NCBI GenBank assembly: GCA_044227805.1
Contig: JBGAWA010000003.1
Coordinates: forward strand, 21,862-85,861
Direction: 5' to 3'
DNA length: 64,000 nt
Origin: JACCZZ01 sp044227805
GTDB taxonomy: Bacteria; Bacteroidota; Bacteroidia; Chitinophagales; UBA10324
The translations under genes were made by a program, and so were the position numbers. Positions within the stretch are counted from its first letter, which is position 1, and every line of letters starts with the position of its first letter. Shown one piece after another: positions 1-9,855 of this stretch. The notes beneath the pieces were generated by a model that was not told where the DNA came from, did no database searches, and saw only the letters and a program-made list of their open reading frames with translations.

Positions 1-1007
1 GTAAGAGTCCAGGTGTATTGCGCGCCGGGAATAACAGGTGCGGAATAAGTATTCATGGAAGGTGAGCAAACAACTGAAGGCCCGTTAATCGTAAAAGGTC
101 CGTTGGGCATGATGGGAATAGTAGCTACTGTTGCGACGGGACAAGTGGCGGGAGTGCATAAAGTAGTAGCCAGCGAAAGTGAGCCGGCAGGGCCTGCTCC
201 CCAATTCACCGTAACACAGTTTGCATTGTTGGGTCCTTGTATCGTGCCGGTGCCACCGAGGATAGACCAGTTATAGGTACCACATACTGCATTCGTGCAA
301 TATTGCACTCCCTGGGTGCCGCCGCATACAGGAGAAATGCAAAAAATATCAGGACCTGAAGAGGAGTCAACGGTTACGCAATATTGTGCTGTATCACTGC
401 AACAAGCGCTATGAGCAGTCAGCAAAACGGTATACGTGCCGGGCGTAGTATAAGTATGACTTACGGTGCTGCCGGTAGTAGAAGTTGTAAATCCATCCCC
501 GAAATCCCAATCGCTGCTGATGATATTGGCATACGACCCGCTGCTGTTAAAGTTGATGGTGGTGTTGTTACAAATCTTAATGCAGCCGTTTACAATGGAA
601 AGGCCAGGGTCAAATCCAATAACAGCGGTTACGCCGGGTTCTACAATTACACATAAATGTGAGATGAGGGGAAAACCGTCAGGTCCTTTTATCACAACAA
701 TCACCTGATAGGTGCCTGGTGAATTCCAGATTACAGTGATGGTCTGTGTTCCCTGTCCGCTCAGTATGGTTCCATCGCCATTGAGGTCCCATTTTATATC
801 CGTTCCTTGTCCGTCGGTCGTATAATCTACCGTATCACCTAAGCAAACATGAATGCAGTCCTGCCCGGTGCCACCACCTACTGATCCGGTATCACAGGGA
901 TAGGTAGGATTTTGTGTGATCTTGGCAACATACTGTGCTGCGCTGAATTGTTGGGCGCTTATCAAAACAATGACAGCAGCTACAAGCCGGAGGAAAATTT
1001 TTTTCAT
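1..1007 (-). CDS. PKD-domain secreted protein, 5' part (runs off the window)
   Basis: The minus strand is open from ATG at 1007 to the window edge, about 335 codons without a stop. The N-terminus MKKIFLRLVAAVIVLISAQQ is a signal peptide, so the protein is exported. The mature part is rich in Cys, Thr and Gly and has PKD-type repeats: one contains the signature WDFGDG followed by VSHTYTTPGTYTV, and an earlier one reads DLNGDGTILSGQGTQTITV. PKD repeats are usual in large Bacteroidota surface proteins exported by the T9SS; the expected C-terminal sorting domain would lie outside the window. The ligand or enzymatic role is unknown. A small minus-strand gene ends 35 bp upstream and may share its transcript. 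Confidence 0.8.
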   Translation of the reverse strand, partial: MKKIFLRLVAAVIVLISAQQFSAAQYVAKITQNPTYPCDTGSVGGGTGQDCIHVCLGDTVDYTTDGQGTDIKWDLNGDGTILSGQGTQTITVIWNSPGTYQVIVVIKGPDGFPLISHLCVIVEPGVTAVIGFDPGLSIVNGCIKICNNTTINFNSSGSYANIISSDWDFGDGFTTSTTGSTVSHTYTTPGTYTVLLTAHSACCSDTAQYCVTVDSSSGPDIFCISPVCGGTQGVQYCTNAVCGTYNWSILGGTGTIQGPNNANCVTVNWGAGPAGSLSLATTLCTPATCPVATVATIPIMPNGPFTINGPSVVCSPSMNTYSAPVIPGAQYTWTL

Positions 1008-1042
1008 ACTTTTTAAATTTGAGGTTTGCAATAAGTTTATGC

Positions 1043-1402
1043 TTAATGATTGTGCGTATGGTAAGCGAGTACTACTGGCAGCCCTACTTCCCGGCTGTCT
1101 CTGACACCATGAATCCTGTATTCCCAAGACTCGTCTGATTCATGATCGTCAAATGGAGAGTTCACGGCAGTGGCAATGAATTCCCAAGGCTCAAGGGCGG
1201 ATTTACGTTTGTAAATATTGACGGCATCGGCTGTCTTCTTGGTAAATCGTATTTGAATATATTCCTTCATGGAAATGAGCACCACCTCAGGCTGATAGGT
1301 TTCCCAATTTTCGTTGCCTTCATGATCAATGATTATTTTCGGTTCTTGCATCAGAAAAATAAAAATACAGGCAGGCAGCCCTGTCAGCAAGCCGTAACTC
1401 AT
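1043..1402 (-). CDS. Small FnIII-like hypothetical protein
   Basis: The open frame encodes up to 119 residues; an internal ATG at 1351 (MQEPKIII...) is an equally good start and would remove a short hydrophobic N-terminus. The C-terminal half has the look of a fibronectin-like strand pattern: a segment VNIYKRKS, then SPFDDHES, then WEYRIHGVRDSREVGLPVVL, which resembles small FnIII-like proteins of Bacteroidota. No catalytic motif is visible. It lies upstream of the PKD protein on the same strand. The family assignment is inference from pattern only. Confidence 0.55.
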   Translation of the reverse strand: MSYGLLTGLPACIFIFLMQEPKIIIDHEGNENWETYQPEVVLISMKEYIQIRFTKKTADAVNIYKRKSALEPWEFIATAVNSPFDDHESDESWEYRIHGVRDSREVGLPVVLAYHTHNH

Positions 1403-1473
1403 ATGTGTTATGGTGTGACGGATAAGTGTATGGAATGAGCGGGTAAGTGTGAATCCCTTTTTAAGAAGCTGAT

Positions 1474-1511
1474 TGTCGTGGCGAAGCTGGATTTTTCCAC
1501 TGAAAACCCGG
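1474..1511. repeat. Degenerate terminal hairpin of the dispersed repeat
   Basis: The segment GGCGAAGC-TGGATTTTTCCACTGAAAA-CCCGG matches the right end of the dispersed element at 27545-27579 (GCGAAGCGGGATTTTTCCACTG, then AAAAATCCGGG) with a few changes. No left half is present. It lies in the gap between the FnIII-like gene and the LytTR regulator. Confidence 0.5.
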
Positions 1512-1535
1512 CATAAACAGGAAGTCCTGAATTAC

Positions 1536-2267
1536 TTATAACTCTGTGAGCTTCTTCAGAAAGTTATCCTTTCTTCTTGCAGACACATCGAGTGATGTTC
1601 CGTTTTTCATCACCACATAACCTCCGCTTCCTTTCACATACTTGCTGATTTGGTGAAGCCGTACGATGTGTGAATGATGAATCCGGAAAAATCCCAGTGG
1701 CTCCAGCATCTCTTCATATTCCTTCAGTGGCTTGGAAACAACATATTTCTGTCCGTCGCCGGTATGCAGCACGGTATAGCTTCCTTCTGCAGAAAGAAAA
1801 ACCAGGTCGCTGATGTCGACAAAAGCAAAGCCTTCGAGTGTAGGCAGTGCCAGTCGTTTCAAAGGACCGTTTTCCGGCGCCTTCACCAATTGATCAATGC
1901 GTTCCGTCTGCGACTGTTGCAGCGCTTTTTCCACTGCCGATTTTGTCTCTTCAATGCTGATGGGTTTGAGAAGGAAATCAACGGCGGAAAACTTAATAGC
2001 CGGCAAGGCATAGTGATCATAGGCTGTCGTGAAAATCGTTTTGAAGGGACGGTGTTCAAAATGCCGCAATACATCAAGGCCTGTTCCATCCGACAGTTCT
2101 GCATCGAGGAAAATCAGGCTGGGACTTTTTTCTTTGATCAGCGCGATTGCTTCTCTCACGCCGGCGGCCCTTCCACTGTACTGCATCACCGGGAAATGAT
2201 GCAGCATAATCTGCAACAGTACATTCGCGCCATGATCTTCATCTTCAATAATAACAAAGGAGAACAT
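1536..2267 (-). CDS. LytTR-family response regulator
   Basis: 243 residues, the usual size for the AlgR/LytR family. Residues 1-120 are a receiver domain: acidic pocket IIEDED, phospho-acceptor D55 in FLDAELSDGTG, the conserved Thr in TTAYDHYA and Lys101 in LLKP. Residues 140-243 are a LytTR DNA-binding domain (FVDISDLVFLSAEGSYTVLH, then FFRIHHSHIVRL). It lies 112 bp downstream of a LytS-type kinase on the same strand, so the two almost certainly form a two-component pair. The protein should be cytoplasmic and activate or repress transcription upon phosphorylation at D55. Targets cannot be read from the sequence. Confidence 0.93.
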   Translation of the reverse strand: MFSFVIIEDEDHGANVLLQIMLHHFPVMQYSGRAAGVREAIALIKEKSPSLIFLDAELSDGTGLDVLRHFEHRPFKTIFTTAYDHYALPAIKFSAVDFLLKPISIEETKSAVEKALQQSQTERIDQLVKAPENGPLKRLALPTLEGFAFVDISDLVFLSAEGSYTVLHTGDGQKYVVSKPLKEYEEMLEPLGFFRIHHSHIVRLHQISKYVKGSGGYVVMKNGTSLDVSARRKDNFLKKLTEL

Positions 2268-2379
2268 TTGCCGGAACTTTTGAAGCGCATGAAATATACT
2301 TTAAATATTCATGGTGGCTGTAAATATTGCTTGAAATATGCCGGCATGCGACATCCCCTCTTTCCTGATAATAACGAAA

Positions 2380-5259
2380 TCAAATACTTGCCGGAAACCT
2401 GAAAACAGTTTTCAATCCGCAACGGGTTCCGGCATTGATCAGGTCAACCACTTCCATGGTACAAGGCCGTTGCAACGACTGATTGAGAATTTCGATACGT
2501 TCCTGTATGATGGACATGGCCAGTGAACTGCCTTTGTCATTTTTTTCTGCCACGCGGCCGGTGCCGTTGTCGGTGATCTCGCAACAGATACCCTGGCTTT
2601 CCTTTTTGAAATGGATCTTCAGTATTCCTCTCCGCTGCAGGTTTTTAAATCCATGCCGTATAGAATTTTCAACTACCGGTTGCAGCAGCATGGATGGAAT
2701 CATCAGCTCATCCCCTTCCAGTTCCTCGCCGGAAATGATCTCCCAATCAAAGGAATGATTGAACCGGAGCGATTCCAGTTCGAGATAGGTCTTCAGCAAC
2801 TCACATTCTTCATTGATCGATACCGTTTTTTTGCGCGATTGGTGCAGTACCGCGCGAATCAGCTTCGCAAATTTTGCCAGGTACTCATTGGCTTCTTCCG
2901 TCTTGTGCTGAAAGATGAAATCCTGGATCGCATTCAATGAGTTGAAAATGAAATGCGGATTCATCTGCGACCGTAATGCTGCCAGCTCCGCTTCAATGGA
3001 TTTTCTTTTCTGTTCCTCTTTCTGCAATTTCATCCTGTATCGATAGCGAAACAGCAGGACGCCTGCAGCGGCAAACAGGAAAATAGCCAACCCATAAAAC
3101 AGATTTGTTTTCCAGAACGGCAGTTGAATGGTGAATGCAAGCTGTAGCGGCTGTGCTGACCAGTTATCAGCTGCAGTAGCTGCCTGCACCGTAACCTGGT
3201 ATTTTCCGGCGGGCAATTCCGACAGGTGTAAGGTTGAATTGGAAGTGTATTGCCATATGACATCGTCAGCCCGCAGCTTGTAACGGTAGGTGACAGCCGC
3301 CGCCTCCCGGAAGCTGATCCCGGAAAAGGATAACTGCATATTATTTTGCCGGTAGTCAAACTGCAAAGCGGTATCCGCAAAGATGGGCTTGCTGTTTACA
3401 GTAAATGAAGTAAGGTATATAGGTACGCTTGTAATTTTTTTCAGCTTGCTGTCAACCGGAAAAATGAGCAGCCCTTCATCCGTTGCTATCCAGATCATCC
3501 CATCTTTTACCAGCAAGGCATTTATTTTCTCTGATGGCAGGCCATCCTGTTTCCTGTACCGGGTAATCTGAAAGCTTCCTGTATTCAACTCCTTCAGTTT
3601 AAAAAGACCGGTCTCCGTACCGGCGTAAATGGTGTTATTGCCATCAATAAAAATATGGCGGGCCGAAATTTTTTCTTCCGGCGCCGTCATCACCTTAAGC
3701 TGATCATTGTCAAGCAGCAGCAATCCGCTTTCAGCAGCAGCAATCCACAGTCTGCCTGTTGCGTCAAGGCGGAGGTCGCTGATCCTGCTGGTGAGTGCCG
3801 GAAATTTTTCACCCAGAAACTGCAGTGTTGTGTCTTGTAAGACGTACAGCCCTTGTTCTGTTCCCATCCAAAGACGGTTCATATCGTCAGCCACGATGGC
3901 ATAGATTCTTTTATCGTGCGGAAAATGATACAGCACCGACAAGTTGTAGTCATTCAATAACGATAGTTTTTGTCCGCCACCAAGTAGCAGGCTGCCATCG
4001 CGGTTTTGGCTGGCAGATTTCGTCCATCCGATCATCATTCTCGTCAGCGGCCTGAATCTTTCATCTGCCGTAATCAGTTCACTGTTCGTGATGATATGCC
4101 AGCGATTATGTTCAGCGGGAAAGAAATTAACCGGATAGCCTCCGGTTTCAACAGGTGGCGTTAACTCTATTTGTCCGTCTTGGAACCGGATGAGTTGAAT
4201 GCTGCCGTTTGCAAATCCGGCGATGGCGCCTTGCGGGTGGTTGGCCAGCACGACAACATCATTGTTCACCAATCCGTCCTGCATGTTCACCAACCGGATG
4301 TCAATGGAAGGGATCATATAGACGCCATCACGCAAGGGTGCAATCCAGGTATTGCCTTCGCTATCCGTAAACACATGGCCGCAGTAGTTGCCATCCAGTA
4401 ATTTCAACTGATGTCGTGCATCCAGCATTTTGTTGCGAAACAGGCGTGCACCTGTTTTCGACATCAGCCAGAGGTTGTTATCATCTTCCTCTATGCTGTT
4501 GTATTCACCGAAGGGATTCAGTTCAAAGCCGGTCGCGGTATCTGTCTTATTGCCATTGAAACGCACGAAGCCTGATCTTCCCAAAACCACGCTGGAGCCA
4601 TCGGAAAGGAGGAAGCCATGAATGATATTGGCAGGATACTGCTGAGTGGAAGGAGTTGCTTTTCCATGGTTGAAAATAACTGCACGGTCATTGGTAAAAA
4701 GTAATAGCTGTCCGGCCGTATCCATTTTCACAGACTTTAATCCGTTCAGGTAATTGAAGCCCGTTGCGCTCAGCAGGGTTTGTTTGGAATAGCTGTTGAC
4801 GCTGTCGCCATTTACTTCAATAAACCCATCGCTGTTGGAAACTAAATAGACCGTACCCTTTTTAGAAACCAGCACTTTGCAGAATACCGAATTCAACTGT
4901 GTCTTGGCAGCTACGGCCGAATTGTTTTCATTATAAAATTTTCCATGCTTGTAATAAGAAGCTTTGCCATTGAAACCGAGAAACCAGATCCGATGAAAAA
5001 GATCTTTGCCCAGCCGGATGATTTCATCATCTGCGATACCATCCGATTTTAAAAAGTTGGCGAAGTGTTTTCCGTCAAACCGGCTGACACCATGATCGGT
5101 GGCAAACCAGATAAAACCGTCATCGTCCTGCAGCACATCATACACCACGTTGCTGGGCAACCCGTCGGCCGATGTAAAATGTTTCATATAAACATTTTGT
5201 GCCGGGCACAGGTTGGCGAAGCAGCAATAAAAACTTACCAGGAAGAGGAGGCGTAGCAT
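2380..5259 (-). CDS. Beta-propeller sensor histidine kinase, LytS/YehU type
   Basis: 959 residues. A signal peptide ends near CPAQ (about residue 20). It is followed by two-component-regulator propeller repeats typical of periplasmic sensors (DDDGFIWFATDHGVSRFDG, DMNRLWMGTEQGLY, KDGMIWIATDEGLL), then a Y_Y_Y-type beta domain (YRYKLRADD, LPAGKYQVTVQA), one membrane helix near residues 712-740, a short coiled coil, and a His_kinase domain with RSQMNPHFIFNSLNAI (the phospho-acceptor His lies in NPHFIFN) and the N-box VVENSIRHG. The C-terminal G box DNGTGR is present. It is encoded just before the LytTR regulator. The ligand is unknown; related sensors often respond to glycans. Confidence 0.92.
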   Translation of the reverse strand: MLRLLFLVSFYCCFANLCPAQNVYMKHFTSADGLPSNVVYDVLQDDDGFIWFATDHGVSRFDGKHFANFLKSDGIADDEIIRLGKDLFHRIWFLGFNGKASYYKHGKFYNENNSAVAAKTQLNSVFCKVLVSKKGTVYLVSNSDGFIEVNGDSVNSYSKQTLLSATGFNYLNGLKSVKMDTAGQLLLFTNDRAVIFNHGKATPSTQQYPANIIHGFLLSDGSSVVLGRSGFVRFNGNKTDTATGFELNPFGEYNSIEEDDNNLWLMSKTGARLFRNKMLDARHQLKLLDGNYCGHVFTDSEGNTWIAPLRDGVYMIPSIDIRLVNMQDGLVNNDVVVLANHPQGAIAGFANGSIQLIRFQDGQIELTPPVETGGYPVNFFPAEHNRWHIITNSELITADERFRPLTRMMIGWTKSASQNRDGSLLLGGGQKLSLLNDYNLSVLYHFPHDKRIYAIVADDMNRLWMGTEQGLYVLQDTTLQFLGEKFPALTSRISDLRLDATGRLWIAAAESGLLLLDNDQLKVMTAPEEKISARHIFIDGNNTIYAGTETGLFKLKELNTGSFQITRYRKQDGLPSEKINALLVKDGMIWIATDEGLLIFPVDSKLKKITSVPIYLTSFTVNSKPIFADTALQFDYRQNNMQLSFSGISFREAAAVTYRYKLRADDVIWQYTSNSTLHLSELPAGKYQVTVQAATAADNWSAQPLQLAFTIQLPFWKTNLFYGLAIFLFAAAGVLLFRYRYRMKLQKEEQKRKSIEAELAALRSQMNPHFIFNSLNAIQDFIFQHKTEEANEYLAKFAKLIRAVLHQSRKKTVSINEECELLKTYLELESLRFNHSFDWEIISGEELEGDELMIPSMLLQPVVENSIRHGFKNLQRRGILKIHFKKESQGICCEITDNGTGRVAEKNDKGSSLAMSIIQERIEILNQSLQRPCTMEVVDLINAGTRCGLKTVFRFPASI

Positions 5260-5410
5260 TCCGGAAATATAAGGAAGCCTGTTGTTAAAGAAGGTGTTCT
5301 ATTTAGCATTTGCGGAAGTATAAATCTTCTCTGAAAGAACTATCTTCTTCTAAAATTATAGCACCTCACCCTTGCGAAACGTTGTCTTGCTTAATAAAAA
5401 TGGAGATGTG

Positions 5411-6595
5411 TCATCCCGTTTCAGCAACCTTATTCAGTCTTGTACAAAAGAGATAAACAGCAACCACCAAACTTCCCGCTGCACTTACCAGTAAAGCCGC
5501 TTCCGGTGAAACTGCATACCAGATCAATCCCGTCAGGCTGCTGGCGGCAAAGGCGAAAAAAGAATTCCAACCGGCATAAAAACCAATAGCCGATGCCGTT
5601 TCTGTTGCAGGAACAAGGTTGCTAATGAGTGCTTTTGCCACGCCTTCCGTAGCGGCAGCATATACTCCATAGAGCAAAAATGCGATCACCAGCACCGTAT
5701 AATTTCCGGTGAGGGCCATCATGGCATACACCGTTGCAAACAGCAGGAAACCACCAACCATCACCGGTTTCAATCCGGATTTATCCGCAAGCTTTCCCAG
5801 TGGGAAGGCGAACAAAGCGTACACGAGATTGTAAAAAATATAAGCCATCAGGACGGTGCTGTCACTGCCTGTAACCTGTTTGACTCTTAACAAGAGAAAC
5901 ACATCGGAGCTGTTGATCAGTCCGAAAAACAACAGTCCCACTAAAAGCTGCCGGAAGGCGACAGGAGATTTCTTCCAGTACAGGAATTTTTCAATCAATG
6001 AACTGTCTTCGCGCACAACTGCCGGCACTTTGTGTTTTTCTTTGATAAAGAAGGTAAGCAGCACGCTGACGATGGCGGGCAGGAAAGCAAGCAGGAAAAG
6101 CATTGTGTATTCACCCGGATTATAATGCAGGTAGATCAATGCCGCGATCGGCCCTACCGCGGCACCTGTTGTATCCATGGCGCGGTGAAAACCGAAGACC
6201 GTTCCTTTATTTTCCGGCGTCGTTTCGTCTGAGAGCAAGGCATCTCTTGCTCCGGTACGGATGCCTTTTCCAAAACGATCAAGTGCTCTCGAGGAAAAAA
6301 TCCAGGCAGGAACGGTAAAAAGGGAAAGCATGGGTTTGGATATCGCGCTCAGCAAATATCCCAGCCGTACATAAGGCATTCTCCGTCCGGTTTCATCTGA
6401 TAACCTTCCAAAGTACATTTTACTCAATCCTGCAAGGGCTTCCGCAAATCCTTCGAGCACGCCAATCAATACCGTTGAAAATCCGATGGATTGCAAGAAT
6501 ACAGGCATCACCGGATACAACATTTCGCTGGAGATATCCGTGAATAAACTGACAAGGGATAAAACGAGAATGGTACGCGTGATGACTTGCTTCAT
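5411..6595 (-). CDS. MFS transporter
   Basis: 394 residues with about twelve hydrophobic segments, the standard length of a major facilitator permease. The N-terminal signature SLFTDISSEMLYPVMPVFL and the loop GRLSDETGRRMPYVRLGY (loop 2-3 motif A) are clear, as is RFGKGIRTGARDALLSD after helix 4. The FTDISSEM type of MFS permease is often annotated as a drug or sugar exporter, but I cannot assign a substrate. A -7-like box TATCTTCG at 6600-6607 (minus) leaves only about four bases before the ATG, so the transcript may have almost no leader. Confidence 0.9.
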   Translation of the reverse strand: MKQVITRTILVLSLVSLFTDISSEMLYPVMPVFLQSIGFSTVLIGVLEGFAEALAGLSKMYFGRLSDETGRRMPYVRLGYLLSAISKPMLSLFTVPAWIFSSRALDRFGKGIRTGARDALLSDETTPENKGTVFGFHRAMDTTGAAVGPIAALIYLHYNPGEYTMLFLLAFLPAIVSVLLTFFIKEKHKVPAVVREDSSLIEKFLYWKKSPVAFRQLLVGLLFFGLINSSDVFLLLRVKQVTGSDSTVLMAYIFYNLVYALFAFPLGKLADKSGLKPVMVGGFLLFATVYAMMALTGNYTVLVIAFLLYGVYAAATEGVAKALISNLVPATETASAIGFYAGWNSFFAFAASSLTGLIWYAVSPEAALLVSAAGSLVVAVYLFCTRLNKVAETG

Positions 6596-6599
6596 ATTT

Positions 6600-6607
6600 C
6601 GAAGATA
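6600..6607 (-). promoter_or_regulatory. -7 box (TATCTTCG) of the MFS gene
   Basis: Read on the minus strand the octamer matches the Bacteroidota -7 consensus TAnnTTTG with one change. The ATG at 6595 follows after four bases, so transcription would begin at or next to the start codon. No clear -33 TTTG was identified. Confidence 0.4.
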
Positions 6608-6857
6608 GAGAAGAAAGCGGGCCCTTGAATGATATCAATTTCGTGTCGCACTCAGCGGGAAAATAGCAGATCAACGCAAGAAGACAACTTTTACCGCCTT
6701 CATAGCGGTGTTGTGAAAAAATATTTCAATTCTCTTCCTGATCATAAGACCTGCGGTGTTTTTTAAATGGCGTCATAGCAAGTAGTGTAAACGCCGGGTG
6801 TAATACACCATCAGCAGCAGCCTGATGTTTCAACGGTAAATCCGGATGGAATTTTAT

Positions 6858-7574
6858 TCACCCTTTCCTGAAAACCTCCTCCAGCACCTTCCATGACTTA
6901 GGCCACGAAAAATCGGGTACATGTAACTGATAATATTGCAACAGGGCTTCGAGCAACTGTCTGCGAAGCGCAGTGGCGGGTGCAGCAGTGGTATCCTGCA
7001 TAAAGAAGGATAGTTGTTGCGATAAATCAACCGCAAGCGTATCCGGATGGCTGCTGCCGGAAGCTATAAACATCCCTTCGCGAAGGCTGAAGCAGGGTGT
7101 TTGTTCACTGAACAATCCACTCGGATAAAACCCAAGATACACCGACAACTCCAGCAGAAATGCCAGCAGGAATCCCGATGGCACATGCTCCGTCTCATCC
7201 AGGGATTTTACCTTTTCAAAAATGAAATGAAACAAGCGTTCATTGGCTTCTTCTTCATGAATAGATTTGCCCAAGACTTCAATCATGAACAAACCGGCCG
7301 AAGATTTCACAAGATCGAAAGGGATGGATCGGAAGATCACCGCGGCCTGCATTTCTTTGATGCGGTTCAGGTTGCGATGTTCACGGTGATAAACTTCCAT
7401 CTCCAGCAAAGACAACGATTGCAACAAGCCCGCTTTGTTTTTTGATTTGGCGGATCGCACGCCATTGATGATATAGGACTGCAATCCAAACTTCTCTGTA
7501 TAAATTTTACTCACCACGCTTGTTTCGGAAAACTTGATGGTTCTGAATACAATGCCTTGTGTTTTTTGCAGCAT
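6858..7574 (-). CDS. recO: DNA repair protein RecO
   Basis: About 238 residues, the usual RecO length. The N-terminal OB-fold strand pattern TQGIVFRTIKFSETSVVSKIYT...YIINGVRSAKSKNKAG is characteristic, and LLQSLSLLEMEVYHR follows. RecO loads RecA on SSB-coated DNA in the RecFOR pathway. I chose ATG at 7574 (MLQKTQG): an in-frame TTG four codons upstream (7586) lies inside a perfect -7 box TACATTTG at 7584-7591, so it would be at or before the transcription start. The gene is divergent from the YfhO-type gene. Confidence 0.92.
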   Translation of the reverse strand: MLQKTQGIVFRTIKFSETSVVSKIYTEKFGLQSYIINGVRSAKSKNKAGLLQSLSLLEMEVYHREHRNLNRIKEMQAAVIFRSIPFDLVKSSAGLFMIEVLGKSIHEEEANERLFHFIFEKVKSLDETEHVPSGFLLAFLLELSVYLGFYPSGLFSEQTPCFSLREGMFIASGSSHPDTLAVDLSQQLSFFMQDTTAAPATALRRQLLEALLQYYQLHVPDFSWPKSWKVLEEVFRKG

Positions 7575-7583
7575 GATGGTTTT

Positions 7584-7591
7584 CAAATGTA
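7584..7591 (-). promoter_or_regulatory. -7 box (TACATTTG) of recO
   Basis: Perfect match to TAnnTTTG on the minus strand, ten to twelve bases before the recO ATG at 7574. It overlaps the upstream TTG codon and therefore decides the start in favour of the ATG. Confidence 0.6.
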
Positions 7592-7659
7592 CAAAGGCGG
7601 TTTCATTTTCATCTTACTTGCTGTACCTTCATTCCATCACGCGATAGTAAATACGCTGC

Positions 7660-9855
7660 ATGAAGGTCAACCTGCTTAAAAAAATTATCCCCGCCATTCC
7701 TTATCTGTCGCTGATAGCCGTACCGTTTTTCATCTTCTGGCCACTGTGGCTGCATCCGGAGGCGATGGCGTACGACATGGCCGATTATTTTTTGCCATAC
7801 CGTTATTTCATCGGCGAATGCCTGCAGCAGCATCAGTTTCCCTGGTGGAATCCCTATACAGGAATGGGTGTGCCAATGGCGGCTGATCCGCAGACCGGAG
7901 TCTTTTATCCCATCACCTGGCTGACAGGCTATATGGCGGGATATGATTTTTTAACCATCAACCTCGAGTACCTGTTGCACATCGTGATAGCAGGCTTTGG
8001 TATGTACCTGTTGCTGCGCGGATTAAAATACCCGGTAATGATCTGCCTGTGGCTTGCCTGGTCTTATCAGTGCTGTGGTTTTTTTGTAAACAACGCGCAA
8101 CATTATTCCTGGATCATCAGTGCGGCATGGCTTCCATTCATTTTTCATTATTACAGGAAAGCTTTTTTATCGTGCAGCTATCAGGATGCGGTTAAGACTG
8201 CGCTATCGCTGTTCCTGTTTACTACAGGCGGTTATCCTGCCTTCCTGATTATCTTGTTATATCTGCTGGGAGGACATTTTTGCTATGTTTTGGCAGGAAG
8301 CGTCTTCCGGCAGGATAGAAAGATGTTTTTCAATATGCTGAAATGGAGCAGTGTGTTGCTCATCATTTATCTGATCATTACAGCGCCTTATATTTTTTCT
8401 TTCCTGCAAGGCGTGCCACGCATGACACGCGGCGAAGCACTCATAAAAGGACATACCACATTCAGTGCGTTCACGCCACAAAGCATGATTACTTTTTTCT
8501 TGCCGGCTGTTCCCATGGGGCAAAACCGGGATTTCAATACCGATACTTCCATGACCAATGTTTATATCGGCCTATGGGCGCTCCTGTTTTTGGTGATTGG
8601 CGTGATGCGGACAATACGAACAAACCGTCGGGGAATCATTTTTGTTACCCTCCTCTTTTTCCTGATTGCAATGGGCGACGCGTTTCCCGTCTGGCCATTC
8701 CTGTTTGACAGGGTTCCATTCTTTGATCACATTCGCTTTCCTGCGGCTTTCCGCCTGTTTGTGATTATGGGATGCATCGTGATAGCAGCGGAAGGAATGA
8801 AGGCGGAGCAATCGCGGCATTCAAAAACACCGCAGGCTGTCGGACTCATTTTCCTGTTGATCGTATTGCTGTTGTGTGCAGTGGCAGCCTGTTATAACCA
8901 TAATTTTATGATTCCTGATGTGTTTTCAACGGCAGGGTTTCTGAAGTTCTTTGGCGAAAGCAGCACCGCCAACAATATTGTGCTGCAATCAATTCTGCAA
9001 TTGATCCCGCTGACTGCTCTGCTGATTTTGATTTATTCAAATCAGAAATGGCAAAGTCAGCAATGGTATGTATTGGTTACTGTGGTGTTGCTTTCTGATT
9101 TGTTTATTGCATCAAGAATCAACTTTACCACGATCATGTCAAGTCCTTTTCCGGCGAATGCCCTGAATGAAAAAATAGCACAGGCACCGGATGGGCTGCC
9201 GGTGTGGGATGCCATGACAACCGTTGCCACCACCAATATTGGCGATGGCAGTTACGCTCCGTCCTACTTCAACAATAACCTGTTCAGGAAACAATTCGCC
9301 AGAGATGCCTACTCACCATTTGTATTAAAATTAAAAAGTAATCTCGATCATTCTCCGCAGTGCAATAGCCTCCTGGATCGCCCAGTTATATATCTTACAA
9401 ACCACGTTCAGTTAACTCCGCCGCATCCCGCTGACAATGTGCCATTAAACAACCGCCTTACTGCGCTGACTGATGAATTGACGCTTCAGCAATTGACACC
9501 TGCCACCTCAGATTCTGTTTTCTATGATTTGCAACTTACCTCCTTTGCTAACAATCAATTGGTGGTGCAGGTACATGTAAACCGGCAGGCGCTGCTCATC
9601 CTGCAGCAAACGTATTATCCGGGATGGAAGGTAACCGTCAACGATAAAGCGGCCGACTTGTTGATTTCCAATTTCTGTATGATGTCGGTACTGTTGCCGG
9701 CCGGCGATCATACCGTGGACTTCTTTTTTGATACAACGTTAACAAGGTGGTTACTGGTCATCAGCAACAGCCTGCTGCTGTTAATGCTGCCGCTGATTTT
9801 TTTATTCAGCGCGAAAATCATTCGCATCAATGGTTTAAATTCGCCGCGTGAATAA
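7660..9855 (+). CDS. YfhO-family multi-pass membrane protein
   Basis: 731 residues with about twelve hydrophobic helices and a C-terminal soluble region, the layout of YfhO and related GT-C-like membrane proteins. The first loop has DMADYFLPYRYFIGECLQQ and FPWWNPYTGMGVPMAADPQTGVFYPITW, a recurrent YfhO signature. The C-terminus has LILQQTYYPGWKVTVN, also typical, before a final membrane helix. In Firmicutes YfhO is linked to lipoteichoic acid glycosylation; in Bacteroidota the role is unknown. Its stop overlaps the GTG start of mfd by eight bases, so the two genes are probably translated from one mRNA. Confidence 0.85.
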   Translation: MKVNLLKKIIPAIPYLSLIAVPFFIFWPLWLHPEAMAYDMADYFLPYRYFIGECLQQHQFPWWNPYTGMGVPMAADPQTGVFYPITWLTGYMAGYDFLTINLEYLLHIVIAGFGMYLLLRGLKYPVMICLWLAWSYQCCGFFVNNAQHYSWIISAAWLPFIFHYYRKAFLSCSYQDAVKTALSLFLFTTGGYPAFLIILLYLLGGHFCYVLAGSVFRQDRKMFFNMLKWSSVLLIIYLIITAPYIFSFLQGVPRMTRGEALIKGHTTFSAFTPQSMITFFLPAVPMGQNRDFNTDTSMTNVYIGLWALLFLVIGVMRTIRTNRRGIIFVTLLFFLIAMGDAFPVWPFLFDRVPFFDHIRFPAAFRLFVIMGCIVIAAEGMKAEQSRHSKTPQAVGLIFLLIVLLLCAVAACYNHNFMIPDVFSTAGFLKFFGESSTANNIVLQSILQLIPLTALLILIYSNQKWQSQQWYVLVTVVLLSDLFIASRINFTTIMSSPFPANALNEKIAQAPDGLPVWDAMTTVATTNIGDGSYAPSYFNNNLFRKQFARDAYSPFVLKLKSNLDHSPQCNSLLDRPVIYLTNHVQLTPPHPADNVPLNNRLTALTDELTLQQLTPATSDSVFYDLQLTSFANNQLVVQVHVNRQALLILQQTYYPGWKVTVNDKAADLLISNFCMMSVLLPAGDHTVDFFFDTTLTRWLLVISNSLLLLMLPLIFLFSAKIIRINGLNSPRE

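Noticed and set aside
1674..2402. 242-codon plus-strand frame opposite the LytTR regulator
   Set aside because: It is antisense to a clear gene and has no recognisable domain.
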